Source: Candidatus Auribacterota bacterium
Lineage (GTDB): Bacteria; Auribacterota; Tritonobacteria; UBA1439
Direction of reading: 5' to 3'
Length of the DNA stretch: 37,573 bases
NCBI GenBank assembly: GCA_026392035.1
Contig: JAPLCX010000037.1
Span: 1-37,573 of the forward strand
A program made the translations under genes and the position numbers. Below, in pieces: positions 22,692-32,607 of the stretch (positions are counted from its first letter, which is position 1; the number at the start of each line of letters is the position of its first letter). The notes under the pieces are model-generated. The model ran no database searches and was not told the DNA's origin. It saw only the letters and a program-made list of their open reading frames with translations.

Positions 22692-24383
22692 GTGAAATCA
22701 ATTGACATAATCCAGGCGAGTTTCTATTTCGGAAGTCTGACAATACTTACGCCACTCCTAGGGTCGCACATATTCAGAGTGCTCGGTAGAGAGCGCAGGG
22801 ATGTTGCTACTCCTTTCGCCAGGCTGGATAACGGCCTGCTGCGATTGGTCGGTGCCGACCCTTCTCACGAGATGACATGGAAAGAATACGCCCTCTCGCT
22901 ACTCTCTTTCAATGGAATCGGCTTCCTATTTCTGTTAATCCTGCAGATGTTTCAAGCCGCCATGCCATTGAATCCTCAGAAATTGCCGGATGTGCCATTC
23001 TGGTTGGCCTTCAATACCGCGATCAGTTTCATAACGAACACAAACTGGCAGGCCTATTCCGGCGAGTCAGTCATGAGCTATCTCACGCAGATGGCGGGTT
23101 TGTGCGTGCAGAACTTCCTGAGCGCCGCCACGGGGATGGCCGTATTGCTGGCGCTCGCGCGCGGACTGAAGCGCCAGAGTGCAAAAACGGTGGGTAACTT
23201 CTGGGTTGATGTGACGAGGACTACAGTATATGTGCTGCTGCCTCTCTCAATTGTGCTTTCTGTCCTGTTGGTCGGTCAGGGGGTCGTCCAATCCCTGTCA
23301 CCCTATATTTCTATCAAGACATTGGAAAGGGGCTCGCAGGTAATTCCACTTGGCCCTGCCGCCTCGCAAATCGCCATCAAGCAGCTGGGCACAAATGGCG
23401 GTGGATTCTTCGGAGTTAACAGTGCACACCCGTTTGAGAATCCTACCCCCTTTTCCAATTTTCTCGAGATGCTCGCCATTCTGCTAATCCCGGCCGCCTC
23501 CACATATATGTTTGGCCGGATGGTTGGCAGTCGCCGGCACGGTATGTGCCTGTTAGCGGCGATGCTCGCAATCCTCATGACGGGTCTCGGAGCGGCGTGG
23601 TGGTCGGAAACCCGTGTCAATCCGATAGTGCGAAATCCAGCGTGGCTGGAGGGCAAGGAGACAAGGTTTGGCGTGATGAACAGCATACTGTGGGGATGTG
23701 CGACGACTGCGGCATCGAATGGCTCCGTCAATGCGATGCACGACAGCATGTCGCCCCTCGCCGGCATGGTTCCAATGTTCAATATGATGCTTGGGGAGGT
23801 TGTTTTCGGCGGCGTTGGGGCGGGGCTCTACGGCATGGTGCTTTTTGTGATTCTGACCGTGTTTCTCACCGGCATCATGGTGGGACGCACCCCTGAATAT
23901 CTCGGCAAGAAGATCGAGGCACGTGAGATGGTCTGGGCAATCATCGGTATTCTATTACCAAGCGCCATGATCCTGGCCGGTTCCGCCGTGGCATGCCTTT
24001 TACCGGAGGGGCGCTCCAGCGTGGCCAATGGAGGTCCGCATGGCTTGAGCGAGATTCTGTATGCGTTTACCTCGGCGTCGCAAAACAACGGGAGCGCATT
24101 TGCGGGGCTGAACGCCAACACTGTCTTCTATAACGGGGGGCTTGCGCTGGCGATGCTGATCGGTCGCTTCGGAGTGATCATCCCGGTTCTTGCGATTGCA
24201 GGCCTTCTGGTGGGTAAAAAGGCCGCTCCGCCGAGTTCAGGCACTTTCCCGACAACCGGCGTCGCATTTGTTTTTGTTCTTATCGGGGTGATTCTTATCG
24301 TCGGGGCGTTGACCTTTGTTCCCGCGCTTTTTCTCGGCCCCGTCGTTGAGCATGGTCTGATGCTGCGCGGAATGACATTCTAA
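22692..24383 (+). CDS. kdpA: Potassium-transporting ATPase subunit A
   Basis: KdpA is the channel-like, K+-selective subunit of the KdpFABC high-affinity pump in the inner membrane. The 563-residue length is normal. Four filter regions can be seen: [11 protein letters not shown] (about 115-125), [20 protein letters not shown] (about 232-251), [14 protein letters not shown] (about 337-350) and [13 protein letters not shown] (about 460-472). The likely start is GTG 22692 with no evident Shine-Dalgarno sequence, which is odd for the first gene of an operon. kdpB follows 16 bp downstream. The DxxNH-rich C-terminus of some homologues is replaced by GMTF here. Confidence 0.96.
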   Translation: MKSIDIIQASFYFGSLTILTPLLGSHIFRVLGRERRDVATPFARLDNGLLRLVGADPSHEMTWKEYALSLLSFNGIGFLFLLILQMFQAAMPLNPQKLPDVPFWLAFNTAISFITNTNWQAYSGESVMSYLTQMAGLCVQNFLSAATGMAVLLALARGLKRQSAKTVGNFWVDVTRTTVYVLLPLSIVLSVLLVGQGVVQSLSPYISIKTLERGSQVIPLGPAASQIAIKQLGTNGGGFFGVNSAHPFENPTPFSNFLEMLAILLIPAASTYMFGRMVGSRRHGMCLLAAMLAILMTGLGAAWWSETRVNPIVRNPAWLEGKETRFGVMNSILWGCATTAASNGSVNAMHDSMSPLAGMVPMFNMMLGEVVFGGVGAGLYGMVLFVILTVFLTGIMVGRTPEYLGKKIEAREMVWAIIGILLPSAMILAGSAVACLLPEGRSSVANGGPHGLSEILYAFTSASQNNGSAFAGLNANTVFYNGGLALAMLIGRFGVIIPVLAIAGLLVGKKAAPPSSGTFPTTGVAFVFVLIGVILIVGALTFVPALFLGPVVEHGLMLRGMTF

Positions 24384-24399
24384 AATCCAGGGATTACAT

Positions 24400-26478
24400 A
24401 TGACGACTAAATCCATAAATCTCCTCGGGGATGTTACCTTATGGCGTCGCGCTCTGCGTGATGCCGTTCTCAAGATGGATCCTCGTGAGCAGCGGAGAAA
24501 TGTTGTCATGTTCATTGTCTGGATGGGGGCGGCGCTGGTGACACTTGCACTTTTTCGAAACGCGACTGCGTTCAATGTGCAGATCACATTGTGGCTGTGG
24601 TTCACGGTATTGTTCGCCAACTGGGCGGAGGCGTTGGCTGAAGGCCGCGGAAAAGCGCAGGCGGACGCGTTGCGAAAAACCCGCAGCAAGACGGTCGCCC
24701 GCAAAATAAGCGGGAGTGAAATCAAGACCGTTCCCGCTGCCGATCTTCGCGCCGGGGATATGGTGGTATGCGAGGCCGGGGACATCATTCCGGCGGACGG
24801 CGAGGTGGTCGAGGGAATTGCCACGGTTGATGAATCCGCGATCACCGGTGAATCAGCCCCGGTCATCAGAGAAAGCGGCGGCGACCGCAGCGCTGTTACG
24901 GGTGGAACGCGCGTGATCAGCGATCGCATTGTGGTGCGGGTCACCTCCCAGCCCGGCCATTCGTTCCTGGATAGAATGATTGCGTTGATCGAGAGCGCCA
25001 AACGCCAGAAGACGCCGAATGAGATTGCGTTGGCGGTGGTGCTGATAAGCCTGACTGTGCTCTTTATCCTTGTCGTCGTCACGCTTCCCGCGTTTGCATG
25101 GTACAGCGAGCAGGCCGCGCATCAGCCGGGGTCCTCCATAACAAACATAGCCGTCCTCGTTTCCCTTTTGGTCTGCCTGATGCCGACGACCATCAGCGGG
25201 CTGCTCAGCGCCATCGGGATCGGCGGCATGGACCGCATGATGCGCCACAATGTACTCGCCATGAGCGGCCGGGCGGTGGAGGCGGCAGGTGATGTTGACG
25301 TCATGCTGCTGGATAAAACCGGAACGATTACTCTCGGCAATCGTATGGCCACGGCTTTTATGCCTGTGACCGGGATTGAGGAAAGCGCGCTCGCTGATGC
25401 CGCGCAACTGGCCTCGCTTGCCGATGAAACACCGGAGGGCCGCTCCATCGCTATTCTCGCCAAAGAGCGCTATGGCTTACGGGGTCGGGAGGTTGCCGAG
25501 CCGCACGCAAAGTTCGTGCCGTTCAGTGCCCGGACACGTATGAGCGGCGTGGATTTCGTCGGGCCGGAAGGAAACATCACGCGCTCCATTCGCAAGGGGG
25601 CCGCCGAGGCGATGCGGCACTACGTGGAACAGGGGGGGGGGCTCTATCCCGCCACGGTGGCGGGAGGCGTGGAGCAGATCGCCCGAAGCGGCGGCACGCC
25701 GATTGTGGTAGCCGACGGCAAACGCGTTCTCGGCGTCGTTCATCTGAAAGATGTGGTGAAGGGCGGCATACGGGAGCGTTTTGCTCGCTTGCGCAAAATG
25801 GGAATCCGCACCATCATGATCACGGGTGATAATCCGCTGACGGCAGCGGCGATAGCAGCCGAGGCGGGCGTTGATGATTTTATGGCGGAGGCAAAGCCGG
25901 AAGACAAACTGAATCTCATCCGCATGGAACAAGCCAAGGGGCACATGGTGGCAATGATCGGGGACGGCACCAATGACTCGCCCGCCCTCGCGCAGTCGGA
26001 CGTGGGTGTCGCGATGCATTCCGGAACCCAGGCCGCGCGCGAAGCCGGCAACATGGTGGATCTCGAAAGCAACCCGACCAAGCTCCTGGAAATCGTAGAA
26101 ATCGGCAAGCAGATTCTGATGACGCGCGGAGCGCTCACGACATTCAGTTTCGCCAATGATGTTGCCAAGTATTTCGCGATCCTGCCCGCGATGTTCAGCA
26201 CCCTGTACGCGGTGAAGGGGGGGGAGGGACCGCTTGCGAAATTGAATGTCATGCATTTGCATTCGCCCGAGAGCGCTATCTTAAGCGCGGTGGTGTTCAA
26301 TGCACTGATTATCGTCGCATTGATCCCGCTCGCCCTGCGAGGCGTGAAATATCGCCCCATAGGCGCATCGGCCCTCCTCGTCAGGAACATGGTTATTTAC
26401 GGACTGGGCGGTATCGTTGCGCCGTTCATCGGAATAAAGGTGCTTGACATGCTCCTTGTCGCGATGGGACTTGTGTAG
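24400..26478 (+). CDS. kdpB: Potassium-transporting ATPase subunit B (P-type ATPase)
   Basis: KdpB is the P-type ATPase that energises K+ uptake through KdpA. The 692-residue protein has the actuator TGES motif (ITGESAPV at about 147), the phosphorylation site [11 protein letters not shown] with Asp305, the nucleotide-binding KGAAEAM region, [20 protein letters not shown] and the hinge [38 protein letters not shown] follows in the last helices. ATG 24400 lies nine bases after AGGG. All catalytic landmarks are intact. kdpC starts 16 bp after the stop. Confidence 0.97.
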   Translation: MTTKSINLLGDVTLWRRALRDAVLKMDPREQRRNVVMFIVWMGAALVTLALFRNATAFNVQITLWLWFTVLFANWAEALAEGRGKAQADALRKTRSKTVARKISGSEIKTVPAADLRAGDMVVCEAGDIIPADGEVVEGIATVDESAITGESAPVIRESGGDRSAVTGGTRVISDRIVVRVTSQPGHSFLDRMIALIESAKRQKTPNEIALAVVLISLTVLFILVVVTLPAFAWYSEQAAHQPGSSITNIAVLVSLLVCLMPTTISGLLSAIGIGGMDRMMRHNVLAMSGRAVEAAGDVDVMLLDKTGTITLGNRMATAFMPVTGIEESALADAAQLASLADETPEGRSIAILAKERYGLRGREVAEPHAKFVPFSARTRMSGVDFVGPEGNITRSIRKGAAEAMRHYVEQGGGLYPATVAGGVEQIARSGGTPIVVADGKRVLGVVHLKDVVKGGIRERFARLRKMGIRTIMITGDNPLTAAAIAAEAGVDDFMAEAKPEDKLNLIRMEQAKGHMVAMIGDGTNDSPALAQSDVGVAMHSGTQAAREAGNMVDLESNPTKLLEIVEIGKQILMTRGALTTFSFANDVAKYFAILPAMFSTLYAVKGGEGPLAKLNVMHLHSPESAILSAVVFNALIIVALIPLALRGVKYRPIGASALLVRNMVIYGLGGIVAPFIGIKVLDMLLVAMGLV

Positions 26479-26494
26479 CGCGGAGGTTATGACA

Positions 26495-27061
26495 ATGATT
26501 TTTGCGAAGGCGCTTCGATTATTTCTTGTGTTGACGCTTTTGACCGGCGTGGTCTACCCGATCGGAATGACGATAATGGCGAAGATGCTTTTCCCCGAGC
26601 GTGCCGAAGGGAGTATTGTGAAATGGAAGGGCGTACCCGCTGGCTCCGCCCTCCTTGCGCAGAAGTTTGAAAGTCCCCGGTATTTTCATCCCCGCCCCTC
26701 GGCATGTGATTTCAACACGATCCCCTCCGGTGCCAGCAATCAGGGGCCGACAAGCACGGCGCTAAAAAAAGCAGTTCAGGAGCGCGCCGTGAATCTTCGT
26801 GCCGCTCACGCGTTGCATCCCGATGCCCCTGTCCCTCTCGATTTACTTTTTGCATCCGGAAGCGGGTTGGACCCGCACATCAGCCCGGCGGCCATGGCCT
26901 TTCAAATGGACAGGGTCGCCAGGGCGCGTGGGTTCACGCCCCCGCAGCGGGCACGGTTGGAGAAAGTCTCCCGGGAGCTGATCGAGCCGCCACAGTTCGG
27001 TTTCCTTGGTGAAGCCCGTGTCAATGTTTTGCTTCTTAATCTCGCCCTCGATAATCTATAA
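26495..27061 (+). CDS. kdpC: Potassium-transporting ATPase subunit C
   Basis: KdpC is a single-span periplasm-facing subunit needed for assembly and K+ affinity of the Kdp pump. The N-terminal helix (KALRLFLVLTLLTGVVYPIG) is followed by family motifs: SALLAQKFESPRYFHPRPSA, SNQGPTS, ALHPDAPVPLDLLFASGSGL with DPHISP, and FGFLGEARVNVLLLNLALD at the end. ATG 26495 is eight bases after GGAGG and is preferred over 26489, which is only two bases away. About 188 residues, normal for the family. Confidence 0.95.
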   Translation: MIFAKALRLFLVLTLLTGVVYPIGMTIMAKMLFPERAEGSIVKWKGVPAGSALLAQKFESPRYFHPRPSACDFNTIPSGASNQGPTSTALKKAVQERAVNLRAAHALHPDAPVPLDLLFASGSGLDPHISPAAMAFQMDRVARARGFTPPQRARLEKVSRELIEPPQFGFLGEARVNVLLLNLALDNL

Positions 27062-27073
27062 TGAAGCCACATT

Positions 27074-29758
27074 ATGAATGAAGAATTGCGGCCCAGTCCT
27101 GATGCATTGCTCTCGGCTATAAAACAGGCGGATGTGGAGCAGCGTCGCGGAAAGCTCACGATCTTCCTGGGCATGTGCGCCGGGGTGGGAAAAACCTATG
27201 CCATGTTGAAAGTGGCTCACCATCGTAAAACCGACGGGATCGCTGTAGCAATCGCGGTGGCGGAGACGCACGGCCGTTCGGAGACGGAGGTGCTGCTGGC
27301 CGGACTGCCGGTCATACCCCTCCGCCCCGTAGAGTATCATGGCGTCACGTTGCGCGAAATGGACCTGGATGCCGCTCTTCAGCGCAAACCCCAGCTCGTC
27401 CTGGTGGATGAACTGGCGCACACCAACGCACCCGGCAGCCGTCATCCCAAGCGCTATCAGGACGTTTTGGAGCTGTTGGACGCAGGGATCGATGTCTATA
27501 CGACGCTTAATGTGCAGCATCTTGAGAGCCGCGTTGATGTGGTCCGGCAGATTACCGGCGTGGACGTTCATGAAACCGTCCCCGATTCAATTCTGGATCA
27601 AGCCGACAAGATACAACTGGTAGACCTGACCCCGGAGGAGTTGCGCGAACGTCTGGCTGAGGGCAAGGTGTATGTGGGCGAAATGGCGGAGACTGCCGCC
27701 GCTCATTTCTTCCGCGAGGAGAACCTGACGGCCCTGCGCGAAATGGCCTTGCGCATCACCGCGGAGCACGTCAGCCAGGATTTGCGCGACGCCATGGCGG
27801 TCCGCCAGATTACGGGACCGTGGCGAACCAATGCAAAACTCATGGTCGCCGTCGGGCCGAGCCCTTTCTCTGAGGAATTGATCCGCTGGACACGGCGCAC
27901 TGCATCTGCACTGGACGCGCCGTGGGTTGCTGTCTATGTGGAGTCTGCCGTCTCCTTGAGCGAAGAGGAAAAACTGCGGCTTGCGAAGACTCTCTCCATG
28001 GCCCGGCAATTGGGCGCGCACGTGATCTCTACCGCCGGCCATGATCTTGTCAGCGCGCTTCTGCGCGTGGCGCGGGAAGAGAACGTTACGCAGATTGTAG
28101 TCGGCAAGCCTCCAGGGAGCCCCCTTATAGAATTCCTTAAGGGCGGATCGCTGGTGCAAAAGTTGATCCGTCGGAGCGGCGCTATTGACGTGTGCGTGGT
28201 GCGGGCTGAAGAAAGACAGGAGCGCCCGCGCCCATCAGCCTGGAAAACAATAAAATTCAGGCCATGGGCGATGGAAATCGGCATCGGGGCACTGTCGGTC
28301 GGCGCCGTCACCGGGATCTGCTGGCTGCTGAGGGAAATCACCGGTTACTGGGCAATCGCCTTGATCTATCTCACCCTGGTGGTTTTTCTCGCCACGAAAC
28401 TGCGGCGTGTGACCATGCTGTTGATTGCCACCGCCAGCGCATTGCTCTGGAATTATCTTTTTATACCACCGGTGTTCACCTTCCGAATATCGCATTTTCC
28501 CGACGCACTGATGTTTGTCATGTACTTCATTGTCGCCCTGGTCATCGGCCAACTGACGGCCAGACTGCGCCTCCGGGAAATGGTTGAACGGAAGCGCGAG
28601 CAGCGCACCGCCGCTCTCTATCGTCTCGCACAAGGCGTGGTTGAGAGCACCACACTGGATGAGGGTCTGCGCAGGGCGATGCAGGAAATCCAGAGTGCAT
28701 TCCATGCACAATCCGCCATCTTGCTGGTGGGAGAGAACGGTCAGCTCAGCGATCGTCCTCATCCTGCCAGCACCTGGCCTATGAGTGACAAAGAGAAAAG
28801 CTTGGCTATCTGGGCCTTAATGCATGGACAGCCTTCGGGCCGTTTTACCGACACGTTGCCCGAAGCCGATTCCCTGCATCTACCCCTGCAAACTACCAAG
28901 AACAAGGTGGGTGTTTTGACGGTTCATTTTCGTAACCGGCGGTCCCTGGCGCTGGATGAGCGCGAATTGCTGGAGACATTTGCGGATCAGATCGCGGTCA
29001 TGATTGAACGCTATTGGCTGATCCAGCAGACCGGCCGCAGCCGCTTGATTGAAGAATCTGAGAAGTTATACAAAACCATTTTTGACTGCGTTTCCCACGA
29101 ACTCAAAACACCGCTGGCCGTGATCCAGGCGGCTGCCGCCGAATTGGGTCTGATTTTTGATCGAATCAAAGAGGCTGGGGAGGGGAGAAATATTCTCAAT
29201 GAAATCGAAACAGCGTCCCGCCGGCTGAGCGGAATTGTGGATAACCTCTTGAGCATGACGCGCATTGAATCAGAGCGGTACAGACTCGAACCGGCATGGT
29301 GCGACGTGGATGAAATCATCGATTCCGCGTGTCAGCAGGTGAGTGATCTGCTCGAACAACGCCGACTTTCCGTCATTGTGCCGGAAGATATGCCGTCCAT
29401 CAAAGTGGATCCCGGTTTTGTGGAGCAAGCGCTGATCAATCTATTATCGAACGCCGCGTTGTACAGTCCTGCGGGTACGGAAATCAAGGTCGCTGCCCAC
29501 ATGGATGGCCCTCATCTCATCCTTCGGGTGATGGATGAAGGTCCGGGCCTCTCACCGGAAATGGCGAGCCGTGCTTTTGAAAAGTTCTATCGCGGCCCGA
29601 ATGCGCCCCCCGGCGGAATCGGCCTCGGCCTGTCGATCGTACGCGGCTTGATACACGCGCTCGGTGGAGAGGTAGCGGCGGAGAACAATCCGGAGCGCGG
29701 CGCCACTTTCACCATGCGGATTCCGGTGGAAACAAGGATAATCACGGTGAGAACATGA
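27074..29758 (+). CDS. kdpD: Sensor histidine kinase of the potassium system
   Basis: KdpD senses low K+ or osmotic stress and controls KdpE phosphorylation. The 894-residue protein is full length. An N-terminal KdpD domain has the P-loop GMCAGVGKTYAML (about 33-45) and VLVDELAHTNAPGSRHPKRY. A universal-stress-protein-like domain (about 255-375) and four DUF4118 helices (about 398-495) follow. Then come a GAF-like region (about 520-660), the HisKA site CVSHELKTPLAV with His675, and the ATPase boxes NLLSNAALYSP, DEGPGLS and GIGLGLSIV. It begins 12 bp after kdpC with a weak RBS and overlaps kdpE by four bases. Such USP domains can bind c-di-AMP in some bacteria; this is not shown here. Confidence 0.96.
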   Translation: MNEELRPSPDALLSAIKQADVEQRRGKLTIFLGMCAGVGKTYAMLKVAHHRKTDGIAVAIAVAETHGRSETEVLLAGLPVIPLRPVEYHGVTLREMDLDAALQRKPQLVLVDELAHTNAPGSRHPKRYQDVLELLDAGIDVYTTLNVQHLESRVDVVRQITGVDVHETVPDSILDQADKIQLVDLTPEELRERLAEGKVYVGEMAETAAAHFFREENLTALREMALRITAEHVSQDLRDAMAVRQITGPWRTNAKLMVAVGPSPFSEELIRWTRRTASALDAPWVAVYVESAVSLSEEEKLRLAKTLSMARQLGAHVISTAGHDLVSALLRVAREENVTQIVVGKPPGSPLIEFLKGGSLVQKLIRRSGAIDVCVVRAEERQERPRPSAWKTIKFRPWAMEIGIGALSVGAVTGICWLLREITGYWAIALIYLTLVVFLATKLRRVTMLLIATASALLWNYLFIPPVFTFRISHFPDALMFVMYFIVALVIGQLTARLRLREMVERKREQRTAALYRLAQGVVESTTLDEGLRRAMQEIQSAFHAQSAILLVGENGQLSDRPHPASTWPMSDKEKSLAIWALMHGQPSGRFTDTLPEADSLHLPLQTTKNKVGVLTVHFRNRRSLALDERELLETFADQIAVMIERYWLIQQTGRSRLIEESEKLYKTIFDCVSHELKTPLAVIQAAAAELGLIFDRIKEAGEGRNILNEIETASRRLSGIVDNLLSMTRIESERYRLEPAWCDVDEIIDSACQQVSDLLEQRRLSVIVPEDMPSIKVDPGFVEQALINLLSNAALYSPAGTEIKVAAHMDGPHLILRVMDEGPGLSPEMASRAFEKFYRGPNAPPGGIGLGLSIVRGLIHALGGEVAAENNPERGATFTMRIPVETRIITVRT

Positions 29759-30456
29759 CGGGCGCAAAAGGCAAACCGGTGGCGCTTGTTATTGACGATG
29801 AAACCCAGATACGACGGCTTCTGCGAATAGCGCTTGAGGCGGAGGGATATGCGGTATATGAAGCGAAATCGGGGCAGGAGGGACTGACTACCGCTGTGTT
29901 CAGGCGCCCTGAGGTAATCATCCTTGACTTGGGCCTGCCTGACATGGATGGCACGGAGGTGCTCAAACGGCTGCGGGAATGGAGCAAGGTCCCTGTCTTG
30001 ATCCTCTCTGTCAGGGAAGACGTGCAGGAGAAGGTCACCGCCCTGGACTTAGGCGCGGACGATTATCTGAGCAAGCCGTTCCATCCGGATGAATTGATGG
30101 CGCGCCTGCGCGTGCTCCGCCGTCATTCACCCTTAGAACCTGAAGAGCCTGTATTTGAATCCGGGCTGTTGCGTATTGATTATCTCTCGCGGAGAGTGAC
30201 TGTACACGGCAAGGAAATTCACCTGACAGCGACGGAGTACACCCTGCTCCGAGTATTGGCCCGGCATGAGGGGAGGGTGGTAACGCACCGTCAGTTGTTG
30301 CGCGAGGTCTGGGGCCCTAACGCAGAAGAACGGTCGCAATATCTGCGCGTGTACATGAACCATCTCCGCAAGAAAATCGAGGCGGATCCGACACAGCCGA
30401 GTATGATCAAAACGGAGTCCGGTATCGGCTATCGTATGATATCTGAAAAGGTCTGA
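29755..30456 (+). CDS. kdpE: OmpR-type response regulator of the potassium system
   Basis: KdpE activates kdp transcription when phosphorylated by KdpD. The 233-residue protein has a receiver domain with the acidic pair VIDDE (13-16), phospho-acceptor Asp58 in IILDLGLPDMDG, the conserved Lys in YLSKPF, and a winged-helix DNA-binding domain (TATEYTLLRVLARHEG, VVTHRQLLREVWG, YMNHLRKKIE, GIGYRM). Its ATG overlaps the kdpD stop (ATGA). No clear terminator follows in the 99 bp before the convergent gene. Confidence 0.96.
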   Translation: MTGAKGKPVALVIDDETQIRRLLRIALEAEGYAVYEAKSGQEGLTTAVFRRPEVIILDLGLPDMDGTEVLKRLREWSKVPVLILSVREDVQEKVTALDLGADDYLSKPFHPDELMARLRVLRRHSPLEPEEPVFESGLLRIDYLSRRVTVHGKEIHLTATEYTLLRVLARHEGRVVTHRQLLREVWGPNAEERSQYLRVYMNHLRKKIEADPTQPSMIKTESGIGYRMISEKV

Positions 30457-30555
30457 TCTCTTGGAAGGATGACCTCGAAATCGCAGGGGGGGAGAGTGTA
30501 TTTGTTATATACGGACCGGATCGGCGCGAATACGCAAACAGAATTCCGCTACAGC

Positions 30556-31908
30556 TCACCCCAATCTTTTAATGATGGAAAAAACCATCCGTAATTGATC
30601 CCGCGCCATCACGCCCATGTCAATCGCGTCAGAGTGGCTCACCCAGTTCAGCGCGTACTGGCAGAGGAAGAGGCCGTTCCACGCAATGAAGCCCGCCGCG
30701 AGTATGACGGCGAGCACCCCGATTCCTCTCGCGCGCATCCACTCGTAGACCGCGGCCATGCCGAGGGCGAGTATCGGGAGGCAGTTGTCAAACCTCCTCG
30801 CGCCGAAGCCTGTCCCCGCCCACCAGTCATCCACGATCGAATTGAGGTAGAGCTGCAGGATGAACACCATGAGGAGCGAGAGGCCGAGGAGCCTCTCCCT
30901 TTTGAGAAAGGCGGGCAGGCCTGCGAAGCCGAGGATGAGGGCAGGAGTCCAGCTCAGGAGGCCATGCCGGGAGGAGAAGAGCACCTCCAACGCGGCTGGC
31001 CGTCCCCAGTGGAGAAAGCCTACCCCCTGGGGGATTGTCAGGCATGAGCCATAGGTTAACTTCCACATATATATCTGAGGGGAGAAGGCGGCGAGGGCGC
31101 ACGCCCCCATGAGCAGCGCGCCGGGGAGCCTGTGACCGGCGGGGATCTTCTGCGCTCCGCCCAGTGCCCCCAGGATCGGAACACAGAGGAAGATGATATT
31201 CTGCGTCCGCACGAGCGCCATCAGGCCTCCGGCAGCTCCAAGGAGGCACCAGTACGGGATGGTCCCGCGATCCCTCGCCTTCAGCCAGAGCCAGATGAAG
31301 AGGCTCACCGAGAAGAAGGATTGCGCATGGGACATCGAGGGGTAGAGGAAGAGGTAGGCGGGAAGAAACGAAGCCAGCCATATAGTGAGGACGGAGAGGA
31401 GGGAGGCGAACGTTGAAAAATAGCGCGAGCAGATAAGGAAGAGGAGGATGATACCCAGAAAGCAGTAGAGGTGCGTCCCGATCGCGATCGCCAGCGTGTA
31501 GGGAGCGGAGTAGCCGTCAACCGCGATACTCATGCCGCTCGCGTTCATCCGGCTGGCGGTCACATGCCCCAGAAAGAAGAAGGGGGACCAGAGGAGCGCG
31601 CAGCCCACGGGCGTGTGGTTCCACGCGTAGCCGGTGGAGGTGGTGATGATCTCGACCGGTTCGCGGCTTCCCGGGTAATTGAAGTAGTGTTCGAGTTCGT
31701 TGGCGGTATTGACGTCGCCGTCGAACCATGCGGAACGCAGGTATGCATAGAGACGGGCGCCGTCGCCATGCACGATCGTGTCGCGATGGATGAGCCGGCC
31801 CGCTGTGCCGGACGCGATTACCCTCGCGGTCGCAAGGTTGAAGGCGGTCAGCATGGCCGCGAACACGACGGTCAAAACCAGGAGCGCACCCTTGTGACCT
31901 GTTTCCAT
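30556..31908 (-). CDS. Polytopic membrane protein, GT-C glycosyltransferase-like
   Basis: This 450-residue protein has about ten hydrophobic helices. The start ATG 31908 lies eight bases after GGGGG; the open frame extends further upstream without support. The first extracytoplasmic loop contains acidic residues (HGDGARLYAYLRSAWFDGD) and EHYFNYPGSREPV, placed as in GT-C fold enzymes that use lipid-linked sugars (dolichyl-phosphate-mannose-type family). VRTQNIIFL and SRHGLLSWTPALI in the middle, and a WAGTGFGARRFDN loop, are also reminiscent of that group. The donor, acceptor and even catalytic activity are inferred. It is convergent with kdpE. Confidence 0.65.
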   Translation of the reverse strand: METGHKGALLVLTVVFAAMLTAFNLATARVIASGTAGRLIHRDTIVHGDGARLYAYLRSAWFDGDVNTANELEHYFNYPGSREPVEIITTSTGYAWNHTPVGCALLWSPFFFLGHVTASRMNASGMSIAVDGYSAPYTLAIAIGTHLYCFLGIILLFLICSRYFSTFASLLSVLTIWLASFLPAYLFLYPSMSHAQSFFSVSLFIWLWLKARDRGTIPYWCLLGAAGGLMALVRTQNIIFLCVPILGALGGAQKIPAGHRLPGALLMGACALAAFSPQIYMWKLTYGSCLTIPQGVGFLHWGRPAALEVLFSSRHGLLSWTPALILGFAGLPAFLKRERLLGLSLLMVFILQLYLNSIVDDWWAGTGFGARRFDNCLPILALGMAAVYEWMRARGIGVLAVILAAGFIAWNGLFLCQYALNWVSHSDAIDMGVMARDQLRMVFSIIKRLG

Positions 31909-32054
31909 AATGGGAACCCCCATGTATATGTGTGAACTAATCAAACCGTCTTTATGCTGTCCGGAAACTTCGCGCATTCTTCTGGCCGGGCGTCCTTCCA
32001 ACGCTGTTTCGCCGATTCCCCGGTTCGCCCACTCTCCGGTTCGGTCGATTCCTT

Positions 32055-32363
32055 TCAGTCCAGGTCGATTGGCCGGATCGGCCTGCCGGTATCTCCGGAT
32101 TCCTCGACCTCTTTCTTTTTCTCGCGGAAGGTTTCCTCAAGGCGCTTCAGCTTGTGCTTTTCCTTTTCCTGCGCCGCCTTGAATTTCTCTTCCGTCAGGG
32201 CCGCGCTGCATTTGGCCGCCTGCACCGCATCCGCCAGCGCGTCTCCGGATTTGGTTTTGTCCCTCGCCTCAAAATGGCGGATGACCTTGCCGTTTTCGGT
32301 ATTCACCTCGAGCATCCCCTTGCACATGGGGCACGTGACATAGACCGTCCGCTCTTTGGGCAT
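32055..32363 (-). CDS. Small cytosolic CxxC protein with charged coiled-coil tail
   Basis: This 102-residue protein has no assigned function. The N-terminus holds VYVTCPMCKGMLEVNTENGK with one CxxC pair, which would bind zinc only as a dimer. The rest is strongly charged and helical (KFKAAQEKEKHKLKRLEETF, REKKKEVEES), and probably a coiled coil. Similar short proteins with a CPxCxGxLEVN start occur in several bacterial phyla (from memory). It lies about 150 bp upstream of the GT-C-like gene on the same strand; the gap is pyrimidine-rich with repeated CCGGTTCG motifs and no other gene. Confidence 0.7.
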   Translation of the reverse strand: MPKERTVYVTCPMCKGMLEVNTENGKVIRHFEARDKTKSGDALADAVQAAKCSAALTEEKFKAAQEKEKHKLKRLEETFREKKKEVEESGDTGRPIRPIDLD

Positions 32364-32432
32364 GGCACCCTCCGCGAGTCGAAATTAGATACTGCGAGTT
32401 TGTAATGCCTCAGATACAGGGTGTGCGACAAA

Positions 32433-32537
32433 GTTTTCGCCACTGATTTTCACGGATGATTGACGGATATGCACGGATTGATTATGGTATGTATCCGCGC
32501 GCATCCGTAATAATCAGTGTACATCCGTGGTAAAACC
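32433..32537. repeat. CACTGATTTTCACGGAT inverted repeat element
   Basis: The left arm GTTTTCGCCACTGATTTTCA, with CGGATGATTGACGGAT, is mirrored by ATCCGTAATAATCAGTG, then ATCCGTGGTAAAAC. It forms a long imperfect hairpin downstream of tupC. It is related in style to the CACGGAGGAC elements at 16831-16964 and 35196-35392. Confidence 0.75.
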
Positions 32538-32552
32538 CCATAACTGGCACAT

Positions 32553-32580
32553 CATGCTAGTTTAAGCATGCTAGTTTAAG
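32553..32580. repeat. Perfect tandem duplication of a 14-mer
   Basis: CATGCTAGTTTAAG occurs twice without a spacer in the 244-bp gap after tupC. It is a short slippage-type duplication with no evident function. Confidence 0.9.
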
Positions 32581-32607
32581 CTTTACACCTTGTGCTTTTC
32601 ACTGTAG

